A stretch of DNA of 64,000 bases from CBDCVO01 sp965223085 (GTDB taxonomy: Bacteria; Pseudomonadota; Gammaproteobacteria; Ga0077536): assembly GCA_965223085.1 (NCBI GenBank), contig OZ244981.1, positions 3,224,001 to 3,288,000 on the forward strand. Reading direction: 5' to 3'. A program made the translations under genes and the position numbers. The notes beneath the pieces were generated by a model. That model was given only the letters and a program-made list of their open reading frames with translations. It made no database searches and was not told the DNA's origin. This document shows positions 27,406 to 35,046 of the stretch, piece after piece; position 1 is the first letter of the stretch; each line of letters opens with the position of its first letter.

Positions 27406-28405
27406 AACGGCCTTCTGATACGAGCCCGCCGGCGATTTTCTTTTCCCACTCGAGCGCCGTGGTGACAATCGTTTCCAGCTCGTCGAATCGCGGTTGCCAG
27501 GAAAAAAGCTGTTGGAGCCGGGTAGAATCTGCCACCAACTCCGCGGGGTCACCCGCGCGGCGTGGTGCTTCACGTATGTTTAATGTTTGCCCATGCAAGC
27601 GTTGCACAACGTCGAGAACCTCGCGCACGCTATAGCCATGACCGTAACCACAGTTCAAGGTCGTCGACTGCCCCCCCTGTTCGAGATGTTCGAGAGCACG
27701 CACATGTACTTCGGCAAGATCGCACACATGAATGTAATCGCGAATACCGGTGCCGTCCGGCGTGGGATAATCCGTGCCAAATACCTGTATTTGATCGCGT
27801 CGGCCCGTAGCCAATTCGCAGGCAACTTTGATCAGCAGCGTGGCGCCGGGCGTCGATTGCCCAATTTCACCCGCCGGGTCTGAGCCCGCGACATTGAAGT
27901 AGCGCAATATTACGTGCTTTAGAGGTGTCGCCTGCGAAGTGTCGCGCAGCATTTGTTCCGCCATTAACTTCGACATGCCATAGGGATTGATCGGCGCCGT
28001 GGGCGTATCTTCAGTGCAGCGGGGCTCGGGCGGTGTGCCGTAGACCGCGGCGGTCGAGGAAAAAATAAAGTGGCTAACACCCGCGTCCACACAGCATTCG
28101 ATCAATTGACGCGCACTGCAGGTGTTATTGCGGTAGTACTTCAGGGGATCAGACACTGATTCCGGGACAATGGTATACGCAGCAAAATGCATGACGGTAT
28201 CGATAGCATTCGCCTTAAGTATTTGGCTCACCAAGTCGCGATCACCCGTTTCTCCGACGATGAGTTCGCCGTGCAGAACCGCACCGCGATGGCCTTTCGA
28301 CAAATTATCCAGAGTTATAACGTTGTGACCATCTTGGCCCAGCATTTTGACGACATGACTTCCGATGTAGCCTGCGCCGCCGGTTACCAGTACGTTCCTT
28401 TTCAT
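27395..28405 (-). CDS. galE: UDP-glucose 4-epimerase
   Basis: This 336-residue short-chain dehydrogenase-type epimerase has NVLVTGGAGYIGSHVVKML for NAD binding, FSSTAAVYG with the active-site Ser/Thr, and the catalytic YxxxK in NPYGMSKLMAEQ. The C-terminal part (LNCGYGHGYSVREVLDVV) is typical of GalE. It interconverts UDP-glucose and UDP-galactose and supplies galactose donors to the glycosyltransferases here. It has a good ribosome-binding site (GAGGTAAATCTATG) and is the first gene of the ten-gene minus-strand operon, so the promoter should lie in 28406-28670. Confidence 0.93.
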   Translation of the reverse strand: MKRNVLVTGGAGYIGSHVVKMLGQDGHNVITLDNLSKGHRGAVLHGELIVGETGDRDLVSQILKANAIDTVMHFAAYTIVPESVSDPLKYYRNNTCSARQLIECCVDAGVSHFIFSSTAAVYGTPPEPRCTEDTPTAPINPYGMSKLMAEQMLRDTSQATPLKHVILRYFNVAGSDPAGEIGQSTPGATLLIKVACELATGRRDQIQVFGTDYPTPDGTGIRDYIHVCDLAEVHVRALEHLEQGGQSTTLNCGYGHGYSVREVLDVVQRLHGQTLNIREAPRRAGDPAELVADSTRLQQLFSWQPRFDELETIVTTALEWEKKIAGGLVSEGRFVS

Positions 28406-28574
28406 AGATTTACCTCGAATTTACCGCGAGAGAAACGATTTATTATGGGTCGACGGCACCAAACCACGGAGTTATACCGCCTCGCTAATATTGGCGACCA
28501 ACGGAACTTAGGGTTTAACATGGACTCAAAGCGTTGCTAGGAGCGGCGCTAGCCGGCGCTCCGAATTCCATAAC

Positions 28575-28589
28575 GCGGTATATTACCGC
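28575..28589. promoter_or_regulatory. Perfect palindrome GCGGTA-TAT-TACCGC, operator candidate
   Basis: A perfect 6-bp inverted repeat with a 3-bp centre lies in the 265-base gap between the divergent galE operon and the small secreted protein gene. Its shape fits a dimeric repressor site. A related half-site (TATACCGC) is about 100 bases nearer galE. No matching regulator is encoded in the window, so this is only a candidate. Confidence 0.35.
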
Positions 28590-28670
28590 ACCCGACTTGA
28601 TGCGGCGTGCGGCGCCATCATAAGAGCCGACACCTGGCTAACACGGGTGGTCGTGAACAGGAGTGATTAA

Positions 28671-29069
28671 ATGAACTTCATTGCAAAATGGTCGCTTAAT
28701 TTAGTCGTGGTGCTAAGCTCAATGTCGGCGCTGGCTAGTGAATATCCAACCTTAGAGACGGTAGACTATGTCATGACGTGCATGCGTCTCAACGGCGGAC
28801 AATCTGTCGATAATCTTTATCATTGCTCCTGTGAAATTGACGTTATTGCGCGGCAACTTTCCTTTGAGGATTTCAATGAAGCGCGGACCTTCGAGATCTA
28901 TAAACGTATGCCGGGAGAGAAGGGCGGCTTGTTTCGCGAGAGCGCGCGTGCCGACGCGATCGTGGCCAAGCTAGAGGCGGCCCGCGCGGACGCAAAAAAA
29001 CGCTGTTTCGTCGGCGTCAAACGGCGTGCAAAATCGACTGACGGCGCGCCGGCGCAGCCGGTGCAGTGA
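28671..29069 (+). CDS. Small secreted protein of unknown function next to xoxF
   Basis: This 132-residue protein has a signal peptide ending at ALAS and a preceding GGAG ribosome-binding site. The mature part contains four Cys in CMRLNGG...YHCSCEIDV and a lone C-terminal Cys (KKRCFVG). No CxxCH haem motif is present, so it is not a cytochrome c. The middle (LSFEDFNEARTFEIYKRM) is helical and the C-terminus is basic, ending in an Ala/Pro tail. I do not recognise the family. Its position just upstream of xoxF suggests a periplasmic role in methanol oxidation, which is inference only. Confidence 0.7.
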   Translation: MNFIAKWSLNLVVVLSSMSALASEYPTLETVDYVMTCMRLNGGQSVDNLYHCSCEIDVIARQLSFEDFNEARTFEIYKRMPGEKGGLFRESARADAIVAKLEAARADAKKRCFVGVKRRAKSTDGAPAQPVQ

Positions 29070-29196
29070 ATTTCACCGGCAGCGCTTAGGCGGCGAAATC
29101 GCCGTACGGGGGCGAATGCTGTATATACGGCAAGGAATGTTGCCGTGCGGGACTTCGGGTCCCAATATGTTATTGCCTCGGGATGCCTTATCTCGG

Positions 29197-29224
29197 TTGT
29201 CGAGCGCGCAAATTTCACTATAAT
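29197..29224 (+). promoter_or_regulatory. Sigma70-like promoter candidate for xoxF
   Basis: TTGTCG (-35, 29197-29202) is followed after 16 bases by a perfect TATAAT (-10, 29219-29224). It is the best promoter match between the small secreted gene and xoxF. If used, transcription starts near 29231 and the xoxF leader is about 310 bases long. Confidence 0.5.
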
Positions 29225-29539
29225 CCCTAAGAACTAATTCCCGGCGTCAATGGACAGGCGAAGGTAGAATTTATGCGGACTGCGTGAGGGGAGGCGATTC
29301 AGTTTATGGTGCAGGCGTCGTGTCACAACGATGATCATCATCAGACTTCACTATCGTCGTTATTGAATTGGTCAGGGCGACCACGCAACGATAACGGCAG
29401 CCATACCCGATCCGTTCACTTCAGAATCACTGCTCCGGCAGCGATGGGCTATGTATCTCGTCCATGGTCTCGGCGAGACGCACGGCTAAACCCTATAGTT
29501 CGAGGCCAAGAAACCTATCAATAAGTGAAGGAGGAGGTC
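29225..29539 (+). other. Gene-free 5' leader region of xoxF
   Basis: I find no convincing gene in 29070-29539. The part after the candidate promoter would be transcribed as a leader of about 310 bases. Its last bases carry a strong ribosome-binding site (GAAGGAGGAGGTC) before the ATG at 29540. An imperfect inverted repeat over the end of the previous gene (GCCGGTG at 29057, CACCGGC at 29074) has no T-run. I recognise no riboswitch class. Confidence 0.4.
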
Positions 29540-31402
29540 ATGAGAAAAACATCGTTTCAACGATGGCTCGTTGCAACGGCCTCTCTAGTGGCGATGGCCC
29601 TAAGCGGCACTGCCATGGCGAACGCCGAGCTAGAGAAGTTGATGCAAGACCCCAATTACTGGGTTTTCCCCGGCGGTAACTACGGGAACTGGCGCTATTC
29701 GGAGCTCAACCAGATCAACAATACGAATGCGCATAAGCTGCAAGCAGCTTGGACGTTTTCGACCGGTGTGTTACGCGGACACGAAGGTGGCCCTTTGGTG
29801 TTACCCAGTTCGGCGACGGGCTTGCCCCACGATACTTTGTATATTCACGCTGCGTTTCCTAACAACGTTTTCGCGATCAATCTTGATACGCTAGAAGTTG
29901 TGTGGGAATACGTTCCTGTCCAAGATTACGATGAAACCGTACCAGTCATGTGCTGTGACACGGTTAATCGTGGTTTAGGTTACGGCGACGGCAAGATCCT
30001 GCTGCAGCAAGCCGATACCGTGCTCGTCGCTATCGATGCGAAGACGGGTAAGAAAGTTTGGTCGGTGAAAAATGGTGATGCGAAATTAGGTCAAACTAAT
30101 ACGAATGCGCCGCACGTGATCAAGGACAAGGTCTTCACCGGGATCTCCGGCGCTGAGTTTGGCGTCCGTTGTTGGATGAACGCCTATGATCTGAAAACCG
30201 GTAAACGCGTTTGGCGCGCCTATAGCATGGGTCCCGACAGCGATATCCTGGTTGATCCCGCCAACACAACCGAACTTGGCAAACCCATTGGCAAAGATTC
30301 CTCGTTGAAAACTTGGAAAGGCGACCAATGGAAAATCGGTGGCGGTTCCACTTGGGGTTGGTGGCCGTACGACAAAGAACAAAATCTCATGTATTACGGC
30401 ACCGGCAATCCGTCGACTTGGAACCCGGTTGTTCGTCCTGGTGACAATAAGTGGTCGATGACGATCTTTGCGCGTGATGTCGATTCTGGCATGGCGAAGT
30501 GGGTCTACCAAATGACGCCGCATGACGAATGGGATTATGACGGCATTAATGAAATGATCCTCGTCGACATGAAGGTGAAGGGCAAAGATCGGAAGGCCTT
30601 AGTGCACTTCGACCGGAACGGTTTCGGCTATACGCTGGATCGTGTTTCGGGCGAACTGTTGGTCGCTGAGAAATTTGACCCGGCGGTTAATTGGGCGACG
30701 CATGTCGACATGAAGACGGGACGCCCGCAGGTGGTTGCGAAATATTCGACTCACCACGGTGGTGAAGATAACAACACGACCAATATCTGTCCTGCAGCGC
30801 TGGGTAGCAAAGACCAACAACCCGCGGCGTACAGCCCGAAAACCGGTTTGTTCTACGTGCCGACAAATCATGTCTGCATGAATTACGAACCTGTCAGTGG
30901 TGGTGAGTACGTTGCTGGGCAACCCTACGTGAATGCGGTACTGAGCATGTTCCCCGCGGGTCGCGTGTCACCAGGTGCAGAGTTTGGCAATAATGCTAGC
31001 AACAATAACCTAGGCAATATGATCGCCTGGAATGCCGACACCGGTAAAATCGTATGGTCGATTCCGGAGCGCTTCTCTGTTTGGAGCGGCGTGTTGGCGA
31101 CCGCTGGTGATGTCGTTTTCTACGGTACCTTAGAAGGTTACCTTAAAGCGATCGATGCTAAGAGCGGTAAGCTGCTGTGGCAGTTTAAGACGCCCTCCGG
31201 CATTATCGGTAACGTCAATGCGTGGGGTCACAAAGGCAAACAATACGTTGGTGTATTGTCGGGCGTTGGTGGTTGGGCCGGTATCGGCATGGCCGCAGGC
31301 CTCATTAATGATACCGACGGCCTTGGCGCGGTTGGCGCCTACAAGGGTTTGAGCAGCTATACGCGCCTCGGTGGTGTGTTGAGCGTGTTCAGCTTGCCTT
31401 AA
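29540..31402 (+). CDS. xoxF: Lanthanide-dependent methanol dehydrogenase (PQQ, XoxF)
   Basis: This 620-residue periplasmic quinoprotein oxidises methanol using PQQ and a lanthanide. It has a signal peptide cut after GTAMA (residue 27) and a mature start typical of methanol dehydrogenases (WVFPGGNYGNWRYSELNQIN). The vicinal disulfide is Cys138-Cys139 (MCCDTVNRG). The metal site includes PHDEWDYDGINEM with Asp332 and Asp334; the second Asp is the residue that separates lanthanide XoxF from calcium MxaF, which has Ala there. The ATG at 29540 follows GGAGGAGG; an in-frame GTG at 29525 lies within that ribosome-binding region and is rejected. A strong terminator follows. No cytochrome cL gene is adjacent. 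Confidence 0.96.
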   Translation: MRKTSFQRWLVATASLVAMALSGTAMANAELEKLMQDPNYWVFPGGNYGNWRYSELNQINNTNAHKLQAAWTFSTGVLRGHEGGPLVLPSSATGLPHDTLYIHAAFPNNVFAINLDTLEVVWEYVPVQDYDETVPVMCCDTVNRGLGYGDGKILLQQADTVLVAIDAKTGKKVWSVKNGDAKLGQTNTNAPHVIKDKVFTGISGAEFGVRCWMNAYDLKTGKRVWRAYSMGPDSDILVDPANTTELGKPIGKDSSLKTWKGDQWKIGGGSTWGWWPYDKEQNLMYYGTGNPSTWNPVVRPGDNKWSMTIFARDVDSGMAKWVYQMTPHDEWDYDGINEMILVDMKVKGKDRKALVHFDRNGFGYTLDRVSGELLVAEKFDPAVNWATHVDMKTGRPQVVAKYSTHHGGEDNNTTNICPAALGSKDQQPAAYSPKTGLFYVPTNHVCMNYEPVSGGEYVAGQPYVNAVLSMFPAGRVSPGAEFGNNASNNNLGNMIAWNADTGKIVWSIPERFSVWSGVLATAGDVVFYGTLEGYLKAIDAKSGKLLWQFKTPSGIIGNVNAWGHKGKQYVGVLSGVGGWAGIGMAAGLINDTDGLGAVGAYKGLSSYTRLGGVLSVFSLP

Positions 31403-31456
31403 GAAATAACTAGCGGTGCCGGCGCTTCGTCGCAAGGCACCGTGCATTGAGTCATT

Positions 31457-31486
31457 AACCCGGTGCCAGTCGGCACCGGGTTTTTT
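31457..31486 (+). terminator. Rho-independent terminator after xoxF
   Basis: A perfect 9-bp GC-rich stem (CCCGGTGCC / GGCACCGGG, 31459-31467 with 31472-31480, extended by AA/TT) with a 4-base loop is followed by six T. It lies 55 bases after the xoxF stop, so xoxF is probably transcribed largely on its own and the pseudoazurin gene has its own promoter or depends on readthrough. Confidence 0.93.
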
Positions 31487-31565
31487 GTGTCTCGGAACTT
31501 TGTCGGGCTAGGTGTTATCCTAAACGTTGTTTTCGCGAAACGAATATTGAATTAGGAGTTGGGTC

Positions 31566-32258
31566 GTGGGTCGTGAATTTTTTCGTTTTTTATTATGCAT
31601 ACCTTTTGTTGTTAGCCTATTCATAATCGGTTGTTCGTCGGATGACGCGGATACGCAGCGTACCTCGACGCAGCGCGCGAGTGCTGATTCGGCCGATCCG
31701 GCAAGCGCGAGCGGCGCGTCTCATTCAGTTGCAACAACCGAAGCGGTCTCTGTGCAGCAACCGGCACCCCAGAGCAACACTGAACCGGCTGCTATGGTGG
31801 CGACCGCTGCGGTGGCCGCAGAAGTGGCGAGCCCCGATGTTGCCGAGGATTCATCGACGGAAGCTGCGGCTGAACCACAGGAGCACGTCGTGCAGGCAGT
31901 CGTTACCCAGTGGCGACCGTTAGTGCTGTTTGCTCACGTTGGTGACACGGTAAGGTTCACGACCATGGCGGGGCATGACACCGAAGCTATTGAAGGCATG
32001 ATCCCCGAGGGTGCAGAGGTTTGGAAATCGGCGCTCGGAGAAGAAGGCTTTAGCATCACGCTTGAGAAAGAAGGTGCGTATATCTACAAATGCAACCCAC
32101 ATATTACCACGGGCATGGTCGGCGCTATCGTCGTGGGCGACAGTGAGCCTAAAAACCTCGCTGCACTGGAAGCCGGATTGTCGAACGTGAAGGTGGGCGC
32201 AAACATGGTTAAGCGCACCCTACGGAAAATGCGCAAGGCCCTGGACGAACGCGGTTGA
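31566..32258 (+). CDS. Lipoprotein pseudoazurin (type 1 copper protein)
   Basis: This 230-residue protein starts at a GTG with TTAGGAG before it. It has a lipobox (LFIIGC, Cys23), a disordered Ala/Ser/Thr/Glu/Pro linker of about 80 residues and a cupredoxin domain closely matching pseudoazurin: AGHDTEAIEGMIPEGAE with His137, then YKCNPHITTGM with Cys176, His179 and Met184. The C-x2-H-x4-M spacing is that of pseudoazurin. A basic helical tail (MVKRTLRKMRKALDERG) follows the domain and is extra to the family. It should be a membrane-tethered one-electron carrier. Placed between xoxF and xoxJ, it is a candidate acceptor of electrons from XoxF; that is inference. Confidence 0.9.
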   Translation: MGREFFRFLLCIPFVVSLFIIGCSSDDADTQRTSTQRASADSADPASASGASHSVATTEAVSVQQPAPQSNTEPAAMVATAAVAAEVASPDVAEDSSTEAAAEPQEHVVQAVVTQWRPLVLFAHVGDTVRFTTMAGHDTEAIEGMIPEGAEVWKSALGEEGFSITLEKEGAYIYKCNPHITTGMVGAIVVGDSEPKNLAALEAGLSNVKVGANMVKRTLRKMRKALDERG

Positions 32259-32264
32259 CAAAGC

Positions 32265-33209
32265 ATGATGTTGAACATCAACGCTAATTTTTGCGCTAGC
32301 TCACGGACGCAACGAGCTAGCATGGGTCGACGTTGCTCTTTTGCCGCCGTGGCCTGGGGCGTGATCGTGGCTGTTTTCTGGCCGGCTTGGGCGGTATCCG
32401 TGGCGATGCCCGAGGCACGTGCATTGAAAGTATGCGCGCCGCCGTATTCCCTACCGATGTCGGATAAGGATGAATCGGGTTATGAAAATCGCATTGCCCG
32501 TCTATTTGCCGAGCAGCTGGACGTGCCGGTTAAATATGAATGGTTTCCGCAGCGGATGGGGTTCATCCGTAACACACTTAGAAATAACGACACCCCAGAC
32601 GGCTCCTATAAATGCGACCTCGTCGTTGGTGTGATAGAGAACTTTGAACTCGCGGCGACTACAAGACCTTATATGCGCTCTACTTGGGCAATGGTCTATG
32701 TCAAGGGGCGCGGTCTCGACTTCATTAAATCCCAACACGATTTGAAAGGTCTAAGTAAGGAGCAAAAGGTTTTGTTTCGAATCGGAATTTGGGATCAGGG
32801 ACCGACGACGGAATGGGTATATCGACTTGGTTTGATCGAATATGCAACTCCGTACCCGATGATGGCCGGGGATGCGCGCCGAAATCCGGGACACATTATT
32901 GAAGAGGAACTCCTGTCAGATAAGATCAATTTGACGTTTGCCTGGGGACCGATCGCCGGATTCTACGCGAAGAAAGCCCGTGCAGACGGGCACGATGTTG
33001 TCGTTATTCCGTTGCAGTCGGACTTGGGAGTAAATTTCGATTTTCAGATTGCTATGGCAGTGCGCCACGGAGAGTCGCAGTGGCGAGAGCAAGTTAATCA
33101 GTTGATAGAGAAAAACCAAGTCGAGATCGATCGGATCTTGAAAGAGTTTGGCGTGCCAATGCTGGAACTTGATCTCACTCGTGCGGTAGGAGACGACGAC
33201 GATGACTAG
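32265..33209 (+). CDS. xoxJ: XoxJ/MxaJ-type periplasmic binding protein
   Basis: This 314-residue protein has the periplasmic solute-binding fold of the quinoprotein-dehydrogenase-associated family. After a signal region it reads LKVCAPPYSLPMSDKDESGYENRIA, then LDVPVKYEWFPQRMGFIRNTL and KCDLVVGVIENFELAATTRPYMRS, features shared by MxaJ and XoxJ. These proteins are needed for assembly or activation of methanol dehydrogenase in the periplasm. The start at 32265 gives a long n-region; an ATG at 32322 (MGRRCSFAAVAWG) would give a more usual signal peptide. It ends in an acidic tail (GDDDDD) and overlaps the next gene by 8 bases. Confidence 0.88.
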   Translation: MMLNINANFCASSRTQRASMGRRCSFAAVAWGVIVAVFWPAWAVSVAMPEARALKVCAPPYSLPMSDKDESGYENRIARLFAEQLDVPVKYEWFPQRMGFIRNTLRNNDTPDGSYKCDLVVGVIENFELAATTRPYMRSTWAMVYVKGRGLDFIKSQHDLKGLSKEQKVLFRIGIWDQGPTTEWVYRLGLIEYATPYPMMAGDARRNPGHIIEEELLSDKINLTFAWGPIAGFYAKKARADGHDVVVIPLQSDLGVNFDFQIAMAVRHGESQWREQVNQLIEKNQVEIDRILKEFGVPMLELDLTRAVGDDDDD

Positions 33210-33945
33210 GGCGGTTGTACCGTGGGTACTCGGGGCGGCGTTGGCTATGTTGGCGCTGTGTAGCCCTGTTCTGGCCGCTGAGCGTGCGGCCCCATCTGCG
33301 CCAGAGTTCTCGCGTGCGGAAACGGTGTTGTGGATGACCGATCAATTAAAGGCAGTCGATGTGCCAATGTTGATCCGCTATCGCTTCTCCAAAACGGGTT
33401 CGCTTGAGGAAGGATTTGAAGATACGGTGGAGTTTCGTGTATCGAAAATTCATGACGACGGGATGAAATCTGCAGACCTGAAATTTTTTAGTGGTGAGCG
33501 AAACTTTCCCGTACCACCGGTTGAGCGTACTGACGTGAACCCCGTGCTAAAGGTTTTTTTTCAGGGCGACGTCTATGAAATGAATAGATTGACCGATGTC
33601 GAAGGTAGCGCGCGTGAACGCTGGCGGTATTTTCAGCGGCGTATAAAGTTTGCCCTTGCCCAGACCGCCGTTGCTGAGGAGGTGCGTTTCAATTTCGACG
33701 GCCGCGAATACCAGGGTATTAAGATTTCCTTTACCCCCTACCGAAATGATCCGAAACGAGCGCACTTCGAAAAGTTTGCGGAGAAGCGCTATGAGGTGAT
33801 CATTTCCGACGCCCTGCCGGGTTATGTCTATCAGATCCAGACCACCGTACCGGATGGCGCGACCGCAGATAACGTACCGCCGCTGATCCAAGAAACACTA
33901 CGTCTGCACGCCGTTGAACGACTCGCCTCTGGCGCAGATTTCTAG
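33202..33945 (+). CDS. Secreted protein of unknown function in the xox cluster
   Basis: This 247-residue protein has a clear signal peptide (VVPWVLGAALAMLALCSPVLA). The mature part looks beta-rich, with stretches such as VPMLIRYRFSKTGSLEEGFE, VEFRVSKIHDDGMKSADLKF and DALPGYVYQIQTTVPDG, which are reminiscent of single-domain periplasmic beta-barrel-like proteins of the DUF3108 kind. I cannot assign a family firmly. The ATG overlaps the xoxJ stop by 8 bases (ATGACTAG), so it is translationally coupled and likely serves methanol dehydrogenase maturation or electron transfer. Confidence 0.75.
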   Translation: MTRAVVPWVLGAALAMLALCSPVLAAERAAPSAPEFSRAETVLWMTDQLKAVDVPMLIRYRFSKTGSLEEGFEDTVEFRVSKIHDDGMKSADLKFFSGERNFPVPPVERTDVNPVLKVFFQGDVYEMNRLTDVEGSARERWRYFQRRIKFALAQTAVAEEVRFNFDGREYQGIKISFTPYRNDPKRAHFEKFAEKRYEVIISDALPGYVYQIQTTVPDGATADNVPPLIQETLRLHAVERLASGADF

Positions 33946-34075
33946 GTAAGGACCGCGGCCGCCGGCGGTCTGGGCCGTGATAGTGAAGCAGTGCGATGCC
34001 GGGTAGTGTCATAGCCAACATCATTGCTGACTCGTAAAAGTACCTGTTATCCCCACCTATGGGCACCAACGCGGT

Positions 34076-34094
34076 GAGCGCCTCGTGCAATATC
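34076..34094 (+). repeat. 19-base dispersed repeat, copy 2
   Basis: GAGCGCCTCGTGCAATATC occurs exactly here and at 5473-5491, in the same orientation. Flanking bases remain similar for roughly 10 on each side. This copy lies in the gap upstream of the alpha/beta-hydrolase gene; the other is just upstream of a GT2 gene. Both could be remnants of an intergenic repeat family or shared regulatory sites. Confidence 0.6.
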
Positions 34095-34154
34095 TGTGCT
34101 CGCGAGCTCGGTGTGCGGCCATCGTCGCGGCGATGATATGATAGGGGCATTGTT

Positions 34155-34182
34155 CCCCCACCGGCTTTAGTACCGGCGGGGG
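34155..34182. other. Hairpin upstream of the hydrolase-monooxygenase pair
   Basis: A 10-bp stem (CCCCCACCGG / CCGGCGGGGG, one mismatch) with an 8-base loop ends 33 bases before the hydrolase start. There is no T-run on either strand, so a terminator is uncertain. It could be a leader structure or a weak terminator for the xox genes. The remaining part of the 270-base gap holds nothing I can support beyond the 19-base repeat. Confidence 0.4.
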
Positions 34183-34215
34183 TTGCTTAGCTTGTGACGA
34201 GGGTGGTACTAGCAG

Positions 34216-35046
34216 ATGAGCAGCTACATCGACGTTGCCGAGAAAATCGACGTCCCAAAACCGTCAAAATACTACACACCGCCAGAGTTCGAGACCGTTT
34301 TCGATTTCCCGATCGCCTATCGCCGCAAAGGTAAGGGTGAGGTAGTCGTATTGTTGCATGGCGCCGGATTTACGCGCATGTGGATCCCATTCTACGAACG
34401 CATGTCGGAAAGCGTTGATTTCATCGCACCCGAGGCGCCTGGTTTCGGCGAAACACCGATGCCTAGTTGGTTTAAGAATTTTGATGACCTCACCATCATT
34501 TACGATCAGTTGTTTGCGCAACTCGGACTCGAACAACTCCATTTGGTCGGCTTTTCTATGGGTGGCTGGGCAGCGGTAGAATTCGCATCGTTTTACCCCC
34601 GGCGCCTAAAAAGTTTGAGCCTGATCACCCCGGTTGGTCTGCGGCTTGAAAATAACCCCGGGGTCGACATTTTTCAGCTCACGCCACCCGAACTCATCGA
34701 TCGTTTGTTCAAAGATAAATCCGTCATGGCAGAGTTCGCGATAGATCCAGATGATTTTGATGAAAACATTCATTTATATTCAGAATTTTCGGCGGCCGCA
34801 CGTCTCATGTGGGCGCCGCGATACAACATTGCTTTGACGAGGCGCCTACAACGTGTGCAATGCCCAACGCTCGTCGTTGGCGCTGAGGAAGATCGCTTAG
34901 TACCGAATGAAATGTCCGACAAATTTGCCACCACATTACCGAACGCGCGTCTCGTACGTATTCCCGGCACCGGTCACGAACCGCTGCTGGAACGGCCGCA
35001 AGCGCTGGCGAAGACGTTGCTGCAGACGATCGAGGAAGCTTCGTAA
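34216..35046 (+). CDS. Alpha/beta-hydrolase
   Basis: This 276-residue cytoplasmic alpha/beta-hydrolase has the oxyanion segment VVLLHGAGFTRMW and the nucleophile elbow GFSMGGWAAVEF with Ser114. Asp226 (GAEEDRLVP) and His254 (PGTGHEPLLE) complete the triad. No signal peptide is visible. Its stop overlaps the start of the next gene by one base (TAATG), a sign of translational coupling, so it probably acts on the product or precursor of that flavin monooxygenase. The substrate is unknown. Esterase, lactonase or C-C hydrolase are all possible. Confidence 0.88.
   Translation: MSSYIDVAEKIDVPKPSKYYTPPEFETVFDFPIAYRRKGKGEVVVLLHGAGFTRMWIPFYERMSESVDFIAPEAPGFGETPMPSWFKNFDDLTIIYDQLFAQLGLEQLHLVGFSMGGWAAVEFASFYPRRLKSLSLITPVGLRLENNPGVDIFQLTPPELIDRLFKDKSVMAEFAIDPDDFDENIHLYSEFSAAARLMWAPRYNIALTRRLQRVQCPTLVVGAEEDRLVPNEMSDKFATTLPNARLVRIPGTGHEPLLERPQALAKTLLQTIEEAS

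Noticed and set aside
27406..27573. ATG at 27573 as the start of the beta-helix gene
   Set aside because: It would overlap galE by 179 bases and add a basic stretch that spoils the signal peptide; the TTG at 27405 fits better.
29525..29539. GTG at 29525 as the xoxF start
   Set aside because: It would translate the GGAGGAGG ribosome-binding site; the ATG at 29540 gives a standard signal peptide.
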